A DNA stretch of 64,000 nt from Turnera subulata (taxonomy: Eukaryota; Streptophyta; Magnoliopsida; Malpighiales; Passifloraceae). A program made the translations under genes and the position numbers. Each line of letters opens with the position of its first letter. Positions within the stretch are counted from its first letter, which is position 1. Location of the stretch: the NCBI GenBank assembly GCA_028386065.3, contig JAKUCV010007537.1, forward strand, positions 578,312 to 642,311, in the 5' to 3' direction. The notes beneath the pieces are model-generated. The model did not search any database. It was not told the origin of the DNA and was given only the letters and a program-made list of their open reading frames with translations. This document shows positions 37,601 to 49,271 of the stretch, in pieces.

Positions 37601-39519
37601 CTTCTCCTCTCTTCCTCTGTAGTCTCTCACTTGACAAGAAAAATAAACCCCCAACCGAACCGAACAGAATGTCGCGGAATAAATGAATGACCTCACCTGA
37701 CCACCTTCTTTTTGCCTACGTTTTTATAACGCAGATTTTAAGAAAGGTAATCGGTTGTAATGGGCCCTCGATTTCCTCTAATTTACGGCCTTGCCCATGG
37801 ATAGAGACAAAATTGTGGCAAAATCCATGCAACGTACCAAACCCAAAAGCAAAGGTGCTAATACTATATTTAATAAGAGGAATTACTTATTTTGAAACGA
37901 GGATTGTGTTTCTTCTTTATCTTGAAGCGTCATATTTGGTTGCGTAGGTGAATGTGGATGATCAGACGGTTGACGAGGCAGACGTTATTTGGGGCGATTG
38001 GATGTTATTGTATGAGAGAAGTCAGTAAGGTATGTTATGTTCCTAATTTGCTTGTATGTACCAAATTTTAAGCGCCAATCTAAAAGTGCAAAATCTCTGA
38101 TTATGTTGCCAAAAATATTATTATCCTTAATGATTAAGTTTGATTTGATACTTCATAGGAATCATACCATTTCTGGTGAATTTATCACATTAGTGTTTTC
38201 CATCAAAGAGCATGTTTTTTTTGGTCCACTCAAATAAATCCAATGATTTTTCTTTTGTTAGCTTAATTGTAGATTGAGATGAGACCAGAGAGTTTAGAGC
38301 AGGAGGAAGACTGAAATTTCTGCAAAACAGACGAGTGGAATTGGCTTTTTGTATTTCTGTACATATCCGCTTAATCTCCCCCACGCTCGAACGTTATCAA
38401 AGGCTAAAATTACTTTTTTTTATATTAGAAGAAGAGTATCCTCGTCAACACGGGACTAATCTCTCTCGAGTTTTGATCGGCACCTGTTAAGATGGACACT
38501 CTGCCAATTGTGCATGCTCCATTCATATTCACCAAGACTTGAATCTTAATTGATGTTTAAAGGACCTAACCCTTCTGTACTGGGACCAACAAAAGGCTAA
38601 AATTACTTATCCGCTTTTTTTTTTGAAGTTTTTTTTTTGTTTATTAATCTGTTTTGTACTTAAAGAATAAAAAACTCCGATTTGTTCCTCTAATTCTGTT
38701 GGGATAGTAGAGTAATAGAAAATTGAACAGATCTTCCAAAGAAAGGAAAGGAGCGTAAAAGTGATGATTTCTGTCGTCCCAAACACTTCATGCGGAACGG
38801 AGCTCCTTCCCTTTTATCATGTCTGGTTACCGACGCGGAACTGCTCTTGTACAAATCCCAAAGGGTAAAACAACAAATGGCAAAGAACAGGACATAGGTG
38901 AGCTTGAGGTTAGATTGGCCATCATTTCTCAATATGATTTATTATTGAATGTACTCATAAATTTCATCAGGCCTTGGGGTAAATTTATTCATACCCACAT
39001 CCTCCCAACATCATCCTGTTACTATCCGTACTGTTCTAGATAATCATGCTGCTTATTTCAGATTAGTTATTTTGGTGAATAATCAGGGCAGAGCCCATAT
39101 AGTGACAAATTCACAATGTACTTACAAAGATGGGGCAAGGAAGTGCCCGTAAATTCATTCACAAACAAATGTCAAAAATCAGGCAAAGTATCAAATGAAC
39201 CTGAGACCAAGTTCACAAGAATTGGCTGTGTTCAACGAGCAATCCGGTAATCGGTTGCCTTCCTCCAAAGTATGGATGGCCTTCGAAAACCTGCAGAGCA
39301 TATTGGATAGGAAGGGAGGTTGCGTGTTTAAAGCCCAAGAATGACATTTTGTGAATGCCATTGCCTTGAGCTCAGAGCTACAGCAACAATGAACTAAAAC
39401 TTCATCGCATATGTCTGCTGCCCAAAATATTATGAGAATATTTTTTTGTATATGACTCAATCATCTTGAGTTAATTTTACAACAGTTGTTATACACCAAG
39501 GGCATCAAATCACATAAAA
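37601..39519. other. Intergenic region between thioredoxin h copy 2 and the RTH gene
   Basis: This holds the promoter of thioredoxin h copy 2 and the 3' untranslated region of the RTH-like gene. I see no other gene or defined element. There are T-rich runs near 38410 and 38620. Confidence 0.45.
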
Positions 39520-40529
39520 TTACAATTGGATCAAGTTCTTGCAAAAATAGGTTCCAAAAATGAACCAACCAACAAGGAGGAAGGTGAAAAATGCCAAAAA
39601 GTTCAGAAACGTAGAGCCACCAAGTATAATGCCAAGGCCACAGACAATGACAAAAGGCAAGTAAGTTCGCACCACAGATCCTGTACTTACCCACTGCCCC
39701 TTGAGAAAAATAAGAGCAGCAAGGTTCACAACATTCCATCCACCAGAATTGTAACCCAAGCGGTTCAAGTTGTTGGCAACAAAAGAATGGCAGTTGCAAG
39801 TGAAAAGGCTGTACGCGTGATGCTGGAACTCTTGTGTACTCTTTCTTAGTGCATCATCCCATCTGAATATATCTCTTCCAGAATCCACAAGCTCCTCTTC
39901 ATCTTCGTCATCAAATGCAGATATCTGGAGAGGCATGGGACATTCCTGGAAAAAATAGGAACTCTAATGATTATATGGAGAAAAAAACAAAACTATAAGC
40001 AATCACCAATGACTCCTAATCCTATTAGTTAGTCTTTGTAAAATATACGCCGTCAGCCCACACAAATCAATGTGCCGCCACACCACACCAAGGCGGCGCA
40101 AGGACCCCAGAATTAACTTTACTCGGTAGTTATAAGCTGCCGGTTTCTCTTTAAGGGAAAACAATTGACACCCTAGAGGAATGGAGGTGATGGGAGCTCC
40201 TAGCCACAGAAGCATTGCTCTAAAAAAACCCAGTTCAGATATACAAACCCAGGATATACCTTATCCTTGTTGATCTGGATGTAGCGAGTAACTGCCCCAA
40301 ATGCAAAATTGTCTACACAGACAAAATTAGGTCCGGCAAAGTCCAGAATGACCCCATCCTCTCTGCAAATGCCGACGTGACCGATGAAAGGAATGAGCCA
40401 CGATATCACGGGTAGGGGTGTCCAGACGATGCAGTACGGGAATCGGGCTCGTCTTGGATCAATCTGCGTACTCTGTTCAAAATCTACTTCAAACATCCTC
40501 TGCTCCTCGGTATCTGTGGTTTCTCCCAT
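39520..40529 (-). CDS. RTH: RTE1-homolog membrane protein (RTH-like, DUF778)
   Basis: Two coding exons (40529-40260 and 39945-39520) give 231 residues. The start is the ATG of [10 protein letters not shown]. The frame is open further upstream, but only to a TTG just inside the exon. The sequence shows the family signature [19 protein letters not shown], then DFAGPNF, a Cys-His segment [19 protein letters not shown] (138-156) and a hydrophobic C-terminus with two likely membrane helices. REVERSION-TO-ETHYLENE SENSITIVITY1 and its homolog act at the Golgi and ER. RTE1 promotes signalling by the ethylene receptor ETR1. The short acidic N-terminus and the acidic DDEDEEE stretch fit RTH better than RTE1 itself. 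The family is clear. The RTH rather than RTE1 assignment rests on length and gene neighbourhood. Confidence 0.88.
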
Positions 40530-40547
40530 TGCAAATCCGTTCAACAA

Positions 40548-41338
40548 CTGGATTTATTCCCTTTTACACATCAACAACATTCAACAATACCAGATTATGC
40601 TCTCTATTTTTAACACAAAAACAAAAAAAAAAACAATGAAAAAAAATGCCAGGCGCCAACGAACTAATCCTACAGATAATTTCACCAACAATCCTACATC
40701 AAATGCAATATAAGCAAGCATCCATAATTTCACATTGCAGACATCACCAAAAGACCTAGATCCAGATAACAAACAAAGGCACATCGCCTGATCAGATCCT
40801 TATCTAGTTAGGTATCATCCATATTTGCTTATACGCAACGAATATTATGAACACGCAAAACGCATGAATACACCGAACAAAGCTACTTTTACGGTAGCAT
40901 TACATACAGCTACGTAAAATCACACAGAAACAAGCGATTAAGACGATTTACTACGATTCATAGGAGGAGGATCATCAAATACACATTACGATCTAAGAAA
41001 GTATAAGAACAACAAACACGCAAACATTTCTGTTTCATTTATTGATTCGATTACAGGAACAGAACACAAATGCAAAGACAGGAATCGCCATGGGAGATTG
41101 CATCTACGGGAAGAGGGAGATGGTTATAAAGAGAGGAAGAGGAGAAGAAGACAAAAATGAGAAAAGAGAAGGGGAAGGAGGAGAGATTACCTTAAGATGG
41201 AAAGTAGGGAGAAAGATCCAAGCCCGAAGAGTGGTTTCATTGACCAAATCTGCTATTAATCGGGTCCTCGATTCTAATACCCAACCTTGCAGTGTTTTTT
41301 TAGAGGGAGGGAAGGAGAGAGAGAGAGAGAGAGAATAA
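40548..41338 (-). promoter_or_regulatory. 5' untranslated exon, leader intron and GA microsatellite of the RTH-like gene
   Basis: On the minus strand a donor CTTAAG/GTAATC at 41191/41190 and an acceptor AATCCAG/TTG at 40548/40547 define a 643-bp intron in the 5' leader. The untranslated first exon would extend from about 41338 and begins in a CT repeat (ga run on the plus strand, 41315-41334). Leader introns with CT-rich starts are common in constitutively expressed plant genes. The splice sites are inferred from sequence only. Confidence 0.55.
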
Positions 41339-42434
41339 AATGGAGGGGCAGCGCTCCCCACGAGTCGCACGCAGCCACGCACGTTAAAAGGATAACATAC
41401 AGGATTTAAGCCTTACCTTACGAGCTGCATGTCGTTCCGTTTCGATAATGGTTTTGGAGCGGCTAGTTTCTGTTTTTGAGGTCATAATAAATTTGGGCGG
41501 GCTAAAGGATTTCTTTGTTAGTTATCGTCGTTATCATCTTGGTTCAACTCGTGTAAATCTTATAGCTCCAACCAATTGAGGTTGTTCAAGTGGTAAGCGA
41601 CTTGTTCTGCTTAAGCGAGGTCTCGGGTTCGAGTCTTCGTGTACGCAGAAAATCTCATTTGGGAGACTCACCCACCATTATCTAGGTGCACCACCCGAGT
41701 CGAGCTGGATTTAGTCTGGTGCCTTTGATGTCCTTAAAGGTGGACTGACCCGGGATACCAATGGGAAACAAAAAAATCTTATAGCTCCGAGAAAAAAAGT
41801 TATTATTCATCCTCACTCTAATCCCTTTTTTAAAATTTGGATGAGTGTATATCAATAGTCTCTTGACGAACCTGTTTTTTAAAAATGTAATCCTGTATAA
41901 TCTCCAAGCTCATAAATAGTTTCACAATTTGGATACCAGAATTCCCATCAAGATCAATTAATTTTTGGCTAATAATGACAAAGAAAACTAATATCCACAG
42001 TCTAATAAGTGTTAATCACATTTTAAGAGTAGTTTTTTTTTTGAACATCCATTTTAAGAGTGGTTATGGCCAAAAAAAAAAGAGGTTAATAATTTGGAGG
42101 GCTAAAATGTGGAGCCGTTATATTATATTACTTTTGGAGGGGAGTTCCTTCCAATAAAATTCAAACTAAACCGACTTCAATGTGTTATACAATAGTTGCC
42201 AAAAAAAAAATGTGTTATACAATCAGGTGAGAATTTTGAACTTTCATTTTTTAACGGATAGAAACGTTTCTTGGGAAGTCTCTCTCACACAGTCACACTC
42301 CAGAGGTGAACGAATGACATGTCATCTAAAACATTTAAATCCAGAAGAGAAGGCTGCTCAGGGTCTAGCACTTGTCTCATGATCTGACCAAAGAAGCTTC
42401 ATTGACAGCTCTCTTTTGTTGTCGAATCAATAAG
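41339..42434. other. Intergenic region carrying a SINE
   Basis: Apart from the SINE at 41570-41773 no feature is supported. The copia element inserted at the right end, at 42434. Confidence 0.5.
41570..41773 (+). mobile_element. tRNA-derived SINE with intact 15-bp target duplication
   Basis: The insert is flanked by perfect copies of aaatcttatagctcc (41555-41569 and 41774-41788). It has an A-box-like sequence gttcaagtggtaag near the left end, a B-box gggttcgagtc about 35 bases later, and a 3' A-rich tail (aaacaaaaaa). This is the structure of a plus-strand SINE moved by LINE machinery. The intact duplication suggests it is not very old. Confidence 0.85.
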
Positions 42435-42685
42435 TGTTACTGATAAGAGTTAGTATTGTAATATAACACGTTCTGACCTGCATGCATCTGGATAGGTTTG
42501 ATAGCTAAGGATTGTTTATCGATAGCTATACTACTATGAGCTGTGCTTGTTATCTGTACACCTGTAACATGGATCTCCAAAGGTGTTGGAGACCTAATGT
42601 AACTTTACTACTAAGGCTATAATAACATCACAGGGGACATCAGTTTGATGTACTCGATTCACACCAATATTAGTGTGTTTCTACA
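42435..42685 (+). repeat. 5' LTR of the copia element
   Basis: 251 bp, starting tgttactgataag and ending gtgtttctaca. Aligned by eye with the 3' LTR it has the same length and four substitutions (98.4% identity). Confidence 0.93.
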
Positions 42686-42709
42686 TGGTAGCGGAGCAAT
42701 AAAGCTTCA

Positions 42710-45700
42710 ATGGCAGTAGATCCTAAAAATGTCGAGTCTGTTATTTCAAAAATCTCGAGTTCATCTACCTCAGGTTCAGGTGTGATTGCACAATCAAAAG
42801 CCTTAGCCCCTGCGACTCATCCCCTGTCTCAAGCCCACCACCACATCTCCATAAAACTCACTGAAACCAATTATGTGTATTGGAGAGCACAGATGGAACC
42901 ATTCTTGGTTGGGCAAGGAGTCATGGGGTATATTGATGGCTCTTATCCATGTCCCATTAAGACGATTCTGCCCATCAATGAAGGCGATTTACCTGAGACC
43001 AATCCCAACTATGTTCGTTGGGTTCAACAGGATAACCTCATCCTTAGTGCTATCCTCTCGTCTGTAACAGTGGAAGTCTTTTCCATTGTTGTGAACAAGA
43101 AGACATCTTGTGATGCCTGGCCTGCCTTGGAGGAATCTCTCGCCTCACCAAACAACACAAGGGTTATGGCCATTCATATGGCTCTTCGACGGCTTGAACA
43201 ACAATCTGATGAGCCTGTTCTTCGGTTTCTTAATCGAGCTAAGCGGCTGGCTGATGAAATGGTTGCTTCTGGTAAACCTTTATCAATTACTGATTTTAAT
43301 GTTTATGTGTTCAGGGGACTCAAGACAGAGTACAAGCCTCTTGTTTCCTCTCTTCAAACTCGTGTCGAGCCGGTCACTTTCTCTGAGTTACAAAGTCTCC
43401 TAATGAGCCAAGAGTTCATCTATGATGATCCTCTCAAGGCACTCAATATTGATTCACCAGTCCAAGCCCCTGATTCATCTCCTGTTCCTCCTATATCTCC
43501 TGTGGTGCACACGGTCCAACGTTCTGAATCCACTCCTAGTCGCGGCCGTGGAGGATATCGGGGTCGTGGCCGTGGAGGACATGGGTCTGGCCGTGGTTCA
43601 TTTTCTGGTCGAGGACAGTCCTCTCGTCCAAATTGGAATTATGATGCAGGGAGACTAAAGTGTTAAATCTGTGGTCTTTTTGGGCATGGTGCATGGCAGT
43701 GCTACCAGCGCACGCCTATACCACAACCTAGTGCACACACGGCTCAACCTATGGTTCCATCCTCTCCTCTTGGCTCTATTCCGTCTACATGGTTTCCGGA
43801 CACTGGTGCATCACATCATGTGACGTCCGACTATAGTCAATTCTATCAGTATGATGATTATAATGGAGGAGATTCCTTACAGGTTGGCAATGGAGCGCAT
43901 CTCCCCATCTCTGGTATTGGCTCTCAAACCTTGCACACATCTATTAAACCTTTACATCTCCAAAATATTTTACATGTACCTTCTATTACTTAATCGCTCC
44001 TTTCAGTCCAAAAATTTACTCAAGATAATGGTGTCTTTTTTTGAGTTTCATCCAACATATTTTTGTGTCAAGGACCAGGTAACCAAGACCACCATTCTCA
44101 CCGGTCTGAGCATTAATGGCTTGTACCAGTTCCCTTTCCTTCCAATAAAACGGGGACTAGAAGCTTTCCTTGCTATTCGGGTTGAATCTCTTGTTTGACA
44201 CCGTCGTTTGGGTCATCCTCATGACCGAGTCCAGAAGCAGATTTTGGCGAGCCAGGATCTTCCTGTTCTTCCTAGTTCGAGTCATCAGTCTTGTGTCCAT
44301 TGTCCCTTAGGCAAATTGTCCAAGTCGCATCTTCCCATTTCCAATAAATGGGCTCAGCGCCCATTAGCACTACTCTATACTGATGTTTGGGGACCCTCTC
44401 CAACTCCTAGTTGTGATGGTCATTTATATTATGTTCTTTTCTTAGATGATTTCAGTAAGCATCTTTGGTATTTTCTCATTAAACACAAGTCTGAAGTATT
44501 TCATCTTTTTCCACTTTTTCAACAATCGGTTGAACGACAGTTTGATACAAAGATTAAAGCCGTACAAAGCGACTGGGGTGGTGAGTATCGAAAATTAAAT
44601 AAATATTTTGCCAATAAAGGAATCCACCATCGCATCATGTGTCCTCATACTCATGAACAACAGGGAGCCATAGAACGTAGGCATCGTCATATAGTGGGAA
44701 TCGGGTTAACTTTACTTGCCACTGCAAACATTCCAAAGAAATTTTGGCACTTTGCTTTTGAAACGGCAGTGTTTCTAATTAATCGAATGCCCTCACCTGT
44801 CACGGCCAATATCTCTCCTTTTCAGCTACTTTTTCATCAGGTTCCAGATTACAAGTTCCTTCGAATTTTTGGGTGTTTATGCTTTCCTTTCCTACGCCCA
44901 TACAATAAACACAAAGTAGATTTTCACTCCACTTCTTGTGTCTTCCTAGGTTATAGCCCACATCACCTAGGCTATCGCTGTTATGACCCTAAGAAACGGC
45001 GGTTCTATATCTCGCGTCATGTCAAATTCATAGAACATGTTTTTCCATTCTCTAGTGAATATGAGCGATCATCGCCAGCTTCAATCCCTGCTGATACCTG
45101 GACGACAGTGCCTCTCACAATATTCTTTCCTGCCCTATAGCAAGGACAACGTTCTACTCCTTCTCCTACACAGACACCCTCTTCTCCTCGGACACCGCTA
45201 TCGTCTCCTACTCAGGTACTAGATACAACTCCAAATACTTCCTCCTCTGCACCATCTCCTACTTCTTCTTCATCTCCTGTATTGCCTCCTTCATCACCTG
45301 TCATCACTCCAATCGCAAGTCCTACCCCGAGTCCACCACCGGCTACACAACACCCTATGGTCCTGCGTCAAAATCGAAAACCACCAACTCGCTACTCTCC
45401 CACTACAAACATAACTGTTATTTCTTCCACTCCTGAAACCGAGCCAACTTGTTTTACTAGTGCAAATAAATGCAAGGAATGGCGCCAAGCCATGGTTGAG
45501 GAGATGAATGCTTTGGTTGTAAACCAAACATGGGATCTTGTCCCTTTTCATACTGGTATGAATTTAATTGGGTGCAAGTGGGTATATAGAATCAAAAGGA
45601 AATCTGATGGAAGCATAGAACGTTATAAAGCTAGACTAGTTGCCAAGGGGTTCCATCAACGGGCTGGAATAGATTACTGTGAAACGTTCAGCCCTGTTGT

Positions 45701-46931
45701 TAAACCCACTACAATTCGGCTTGTTCTCTGTGTGGCCCTCTCTCACCGCTGGATGATGAAGCAACTTGATATACGCAATGCGTTTTTGCATGGAAAATTG
45801 AAGGAACCAGTATATATGACGCAACCGCAAGGCTTCATTGACATGTCCAAGCCAAACCATGTCTGTTTACTGCGTCGATCTCTGTATGGCCTGAAACAGG
45901 CTCCGAGAGCGTGGTACTCCCGCTTAACAGAGTTTCTGGTTACACATGGCTTCTAGGTGTCACGCTCGGATCCCTCTCTTCTTATTTATAATCACTCTGG
46001 TATCCGGGTCTTCTTCCTTATTTATGTGGATGATATTATTGTTACTGGAAGTGATACTATTTTTGTAGAAAATTTACTGCTGCAGTTGGGACGCACTTTC
46101 TCACTCAGGGATCTTGGTGCACCAGCTTATTTTCTGGGGGTTGAAGTCAGCCCTATGCCAACTGGTGTCTTACTCACCCAAAAGAAATATATCCAGGATC
46201 TCTTAGTGAAGGCAGGAATGGAAAATTGCAAGCCCGTGCTCACTCCTGCATCTACTTCGGTTATCTTGCGACAGCATGACGGGGAACCACTATCTGATCC
46301 AACCTCTTATCGTCAATTGGTTGGTTCCCTCCAATATTTAGCTATTACCAGGCCGGACATATCCTTCCCTGTAAGTAAAGTAAGCCAATTCATGTCAGCT
46401 CCAACTCAAACTCATCTCGTTGCGGTAAAGCGCATACTGCGTTATTTGAAGGCCACTGCAACTTATGGACTTCAACTAAACCGAACAAGCAGAACTGATA
46501 TACAAGTATACACTGATGCGGACTGGGCCGGAAGTCCGGATGACAGAAAATCAACGGGGGGTTTCATGGTCTTCTTTGGTGGCAATCTCATTGCCTGGGC
46601 GTCCCGTAAACAGCGAACTGTGGCAAGATCCTCCACGGAAGCTGAGTACAAGTCAATGGCGGATGGAGCAGCTGAATTGATGTGGGTCAAGAATCTGTTA
46701 GTGGAGTTGGGCATCCTCATTCGAAGACCGACATTGTGGTGTGATAATTTGGGAGCAACATTCCTTAGCCATAATCCAGTTTTAAAAGCACGAACCAAAC
46801 ATGTTGAGATAGAATTTCACTTTGTTCGGGAGCAAGTCACTGACGGAAAACTGCAGGTCCAATTTATTGGCAGCGAAGACCAGCTGGCTGATATTCTCAC
46901 CAAAGCTCTTGCCACAACTCGCTTTCAATAA
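42710..46931 (+). pseudogene. copia gag-pol, interrupted by five stops and one frameshift
   Basis: The gag part (from the ATG at 42710) contains the UBN2-type domain and an Arg/Gly-rich tail. It is broken by TAA at 43664-43666, inside the CCHC zinc knuckle. The protease has the active-site DTGA (near 43800) and is followed by TAA at 43991-43993. An extra T in a T run near 44036-44042 shifts the frame. TGA at 44196-44198 lies just before the HHCC zinc finger of integrase, whose DDE residues follow. TAG at 45138-45140 falls in the linker and TAG at 45954-45956 inside reverse transcriptase. The catalytic YVDD (about 46023) and the RNase H DADWAG segment are intact. Several of the stops fit C-to-T or G-to-A changes. 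Confidence 0.92.
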
Positions 46932-46975
46932 CTAAGAACCAAACTCAACCTTTGTTGTTCCCCCGGCTGATTTTG

Positions 46976-46976
<1 letters not shown>

Positions 46977-47036
<60 letters not shown>
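46977..47036 (+). repeat. 60-nt homopolymer G tract at the polypurine tract
   Basis: An unbroken run of 60 G lies immediately upstream of the 3' LTR. In copia elements this position holds a short purine tract that primes plus-strand DNA. The length may be real expansion or a sequencing or assembly artefact. Confidence 0.85.
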
Positions 47037-47037
<1 letters not shown>

Positions 47038-47287
47038 GTTAGTGATAAGAGTTAGTATTGTAATATAACACGTTCTGACCTGCATGCATCTGGATAGGTT
47101 TGATAGCTAAGGATTGTTTACCGATAGCTATACTACTATGAGCTGTGCTTGTTATCTGTACACCTGTAACATGTATCTCCAAAGGTGTTGGAGACCTAAT
47201 GTAACTTTACTACTAAGGCTATAATAACATCACAGGGGACATCAGTTTGATGTACTCGATTCACACCAATATTAATGTGTTTCTACA
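47037..47287 (+). repeat. 3' LTR of the copia element
   Basis: 251 bp, starting tgttagtgataag and ending gtgtttctaca, followed by the target duplication ataag. Confidence 0.93.
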
Positions 47288-47649
47288 ATAAGTAACCCAA
47301 CATTAAAACTGACAGGCAGAAGCTACTCATGGTGGCACGTGGTGAGGGGTTCAAGTTTATTTTGTTTTGATTGGCAATTGCAAAAAATGACATTCACATT
47401 TGCAATTAGTGACCTTACAATAGAATGAAGTTACAATCCTGCAAAATGCTGGTATAAAACTTTGCTCCTACATATCTTTGCTTTTCTCCGTAAAAATTAC
47501 ATGTCTCCCTAGACACTGAAGTTTTCCCGGCAACATTTTCCAGATATCGTGGCGATTCAGTTCATTTGAATAAATCGTTTGATGAGAAACACCAACAATT
47601 GAAAGCTCTGCTGTGATCTGTCTTGTATTCTCTTAAAGTCTCAAACACA

Positions 47650-49271
47650 TCAATCCCCAGAGCCAGGAAGTAATGGCCGGGATAGACAAGAATCGCCTGG
47701 AAATCTACTCTCAGTATCTTCGGATAGTGAATAAATCATAGCCTTTGTTGCCTCAACCTTCTTTTCTTCACTTTTCCCCCAGAGAACCAGATAAAGTCCA
47801 ACTATAATCAGCACTGCTCCAATTATACTGCAAAGTGAGAATCAAGCCATAACCAGAGTTTAACAGGGAGATAGTTCAATCCAAAAAGAGTAATACTTCA
47901 TAGCAGATAAACCAAACCAAAGGTAATTAGTAATTACCCTCCCAAATAGAACTCCTCGCCTAAAGCAATTGAGGCCATTACAGCTACTAGCATCGTCTGT
48001 AATGGCAAATAAGTTGACACAAACACTGGTCCACCCTTCTGTATCACCCATATCTGGATTCCGAATGCTAGCCCTGAAACAACCAATCCCTGCAGCCAAC
48101 ACCAGTGTGTTCTCATCAATCCAAAAAAAAAAAGAAAATTGAACATTTGTTTTTAGAAAGTAGAGATACGAGGTAGTTTAAGATAAGTGAGAAAACTAAA
48201 CAAACGGTTTTGTTTTGTCACAAACCGCATAGAAAAGACTTGAGATTTCGCCAACGGAGTTTAATTGCCAGCTCTGTGGATCTCTCTCAACGTAGCCCGC
48301 AAATGACACAAGTTGTAGCATCCCAAAGAAGCAAGTGAATGAATAGACTGATAATCGAGCAGGGTATTTATTTAAGACAAAAGCTTGTAAGACTATCCAG
48401 GCGGACCAACACAGGCAATGACCAAAGGAAGCAATGCAACCCAAGGTCCAATGCTTCGTCTTGGCATCTTCTAAGTTGGAAAGTAATGGAGACTGGTTTG
48501 ATGGTGGATTTGGAGTGTAAATGGTTGGTCCTTTGTAGAGGGTTATGACTGAAGCTCCCACGAAGGAAATTAGAGTGCCAAGCACCTTAGCAACACCATC
48601 TTTACGGTTCAACTGAACTTGCTCGAAACTGCAAACCAAAAGATAATAGAAGATCAACAAACATAACCTGAGTTGCTAATAATTGAGGGTTACTATAGAG
48701 TAGCTTTGTTGACCTGCCTGAGTAAAGCAGCCAAGACGAAAGTCACAGCGGGTACAGCATTTTCCGATGCAGAAGCGAATGTAGGAGAGGTGTTTTCCAA
48801 ACCCACTAAGTAGAGTACTTGATTGAATGCTATTCTGCCATTAACAGAAAATTATGTTCAAACAGACAAAAGAAAATTGTCCAAATTTAGAAATTAATGA
48901 AGATGGACAGTACCCGACAAATCCAAGGAGGAGAAACTGGATCAGAAAAGAGACGGTTAGTTTTGGCCTGTCCTTCCTGTATAAAAACAAAGAACAAATT
49001 AGACTTGTGAAAACACAAACGAATCAACAAATATCTGAAAATATAGGAATTGCCATACGGATTGTAGAATCTAGTTTTTCACTTACTTTTCGACAAAATA
49101 AGCGATGGGTGCCATCAGGAGCAGTGCAATGATGTTCCTATAAACAGGGAAGACAAGCTTGCTTACACCCATGTTAAGTGCAGCTCTCACTATCACATGG
49201 TTCCCAGAGTAGGCAAGCGAGAAGATGATCATGGCTATGTGCAGCTTGGTGCTTTCAGGCACCAAAGCCAT
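47650..49271 (-). CDS. WAT1-related EamA transporter, array copy A
   Basis: Six exons (49271-49087, 48976-48914, 48834-48718, 48628-48226, 48089-47938, 47827-47650) give 365 residues. The family is plant drug/metabolite transporters (nodulin MtN21). Two EamA domains give about ten membrane helices. Typical blocks are NMGVSK and YRNIIALLL in helix 2, [30 protein letters not shown] and the final WGKSEEKK before a cytosolic tail. The closest remembered protein is Arabidopsis WAT1 (WALLS ARE THIN 1), a tonoplast auxin exporter. Substrate of this copy is unknown. Intron 3 uses a GC donor (CTCAG/GCAGGT). It has the longest C-terminal tail and reads AALLS where the other copies read AVLFS, so it is likely the most diverged copy. 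Confidence 0.92.

Larger units (their letters stand above)
42435..47287 (+). mobile_element. Full-length Ty1/copia LTR retrotransposon, coding-defective
   Basis: Two 251-bp LTRs (42435-42685 and 47037-47287), both TG...CA, are flanked by the 5-bp duplication ataag (42430-42434 and 47288-47292). The primer site tggtagcggagc (42686-42697) matches initiator tRNA-Met with two changes. Order is gag, protease, integrase, reverse transcriptase, RNase H, which defines copia. The LTRs differ at only four positions. A run of 60 G residues (46977-47036) sits where the polypurine tract should be. The coding region has five internal stops and a frameshift, so it cannot move on its own. Confidence 0.95.

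Noticed and set aside
39526..39849. 107-codon frame antisense to the RTH-like gene
   Set aside because: Lies entirely opposite a conserved coding exon. It is a shadow frame.
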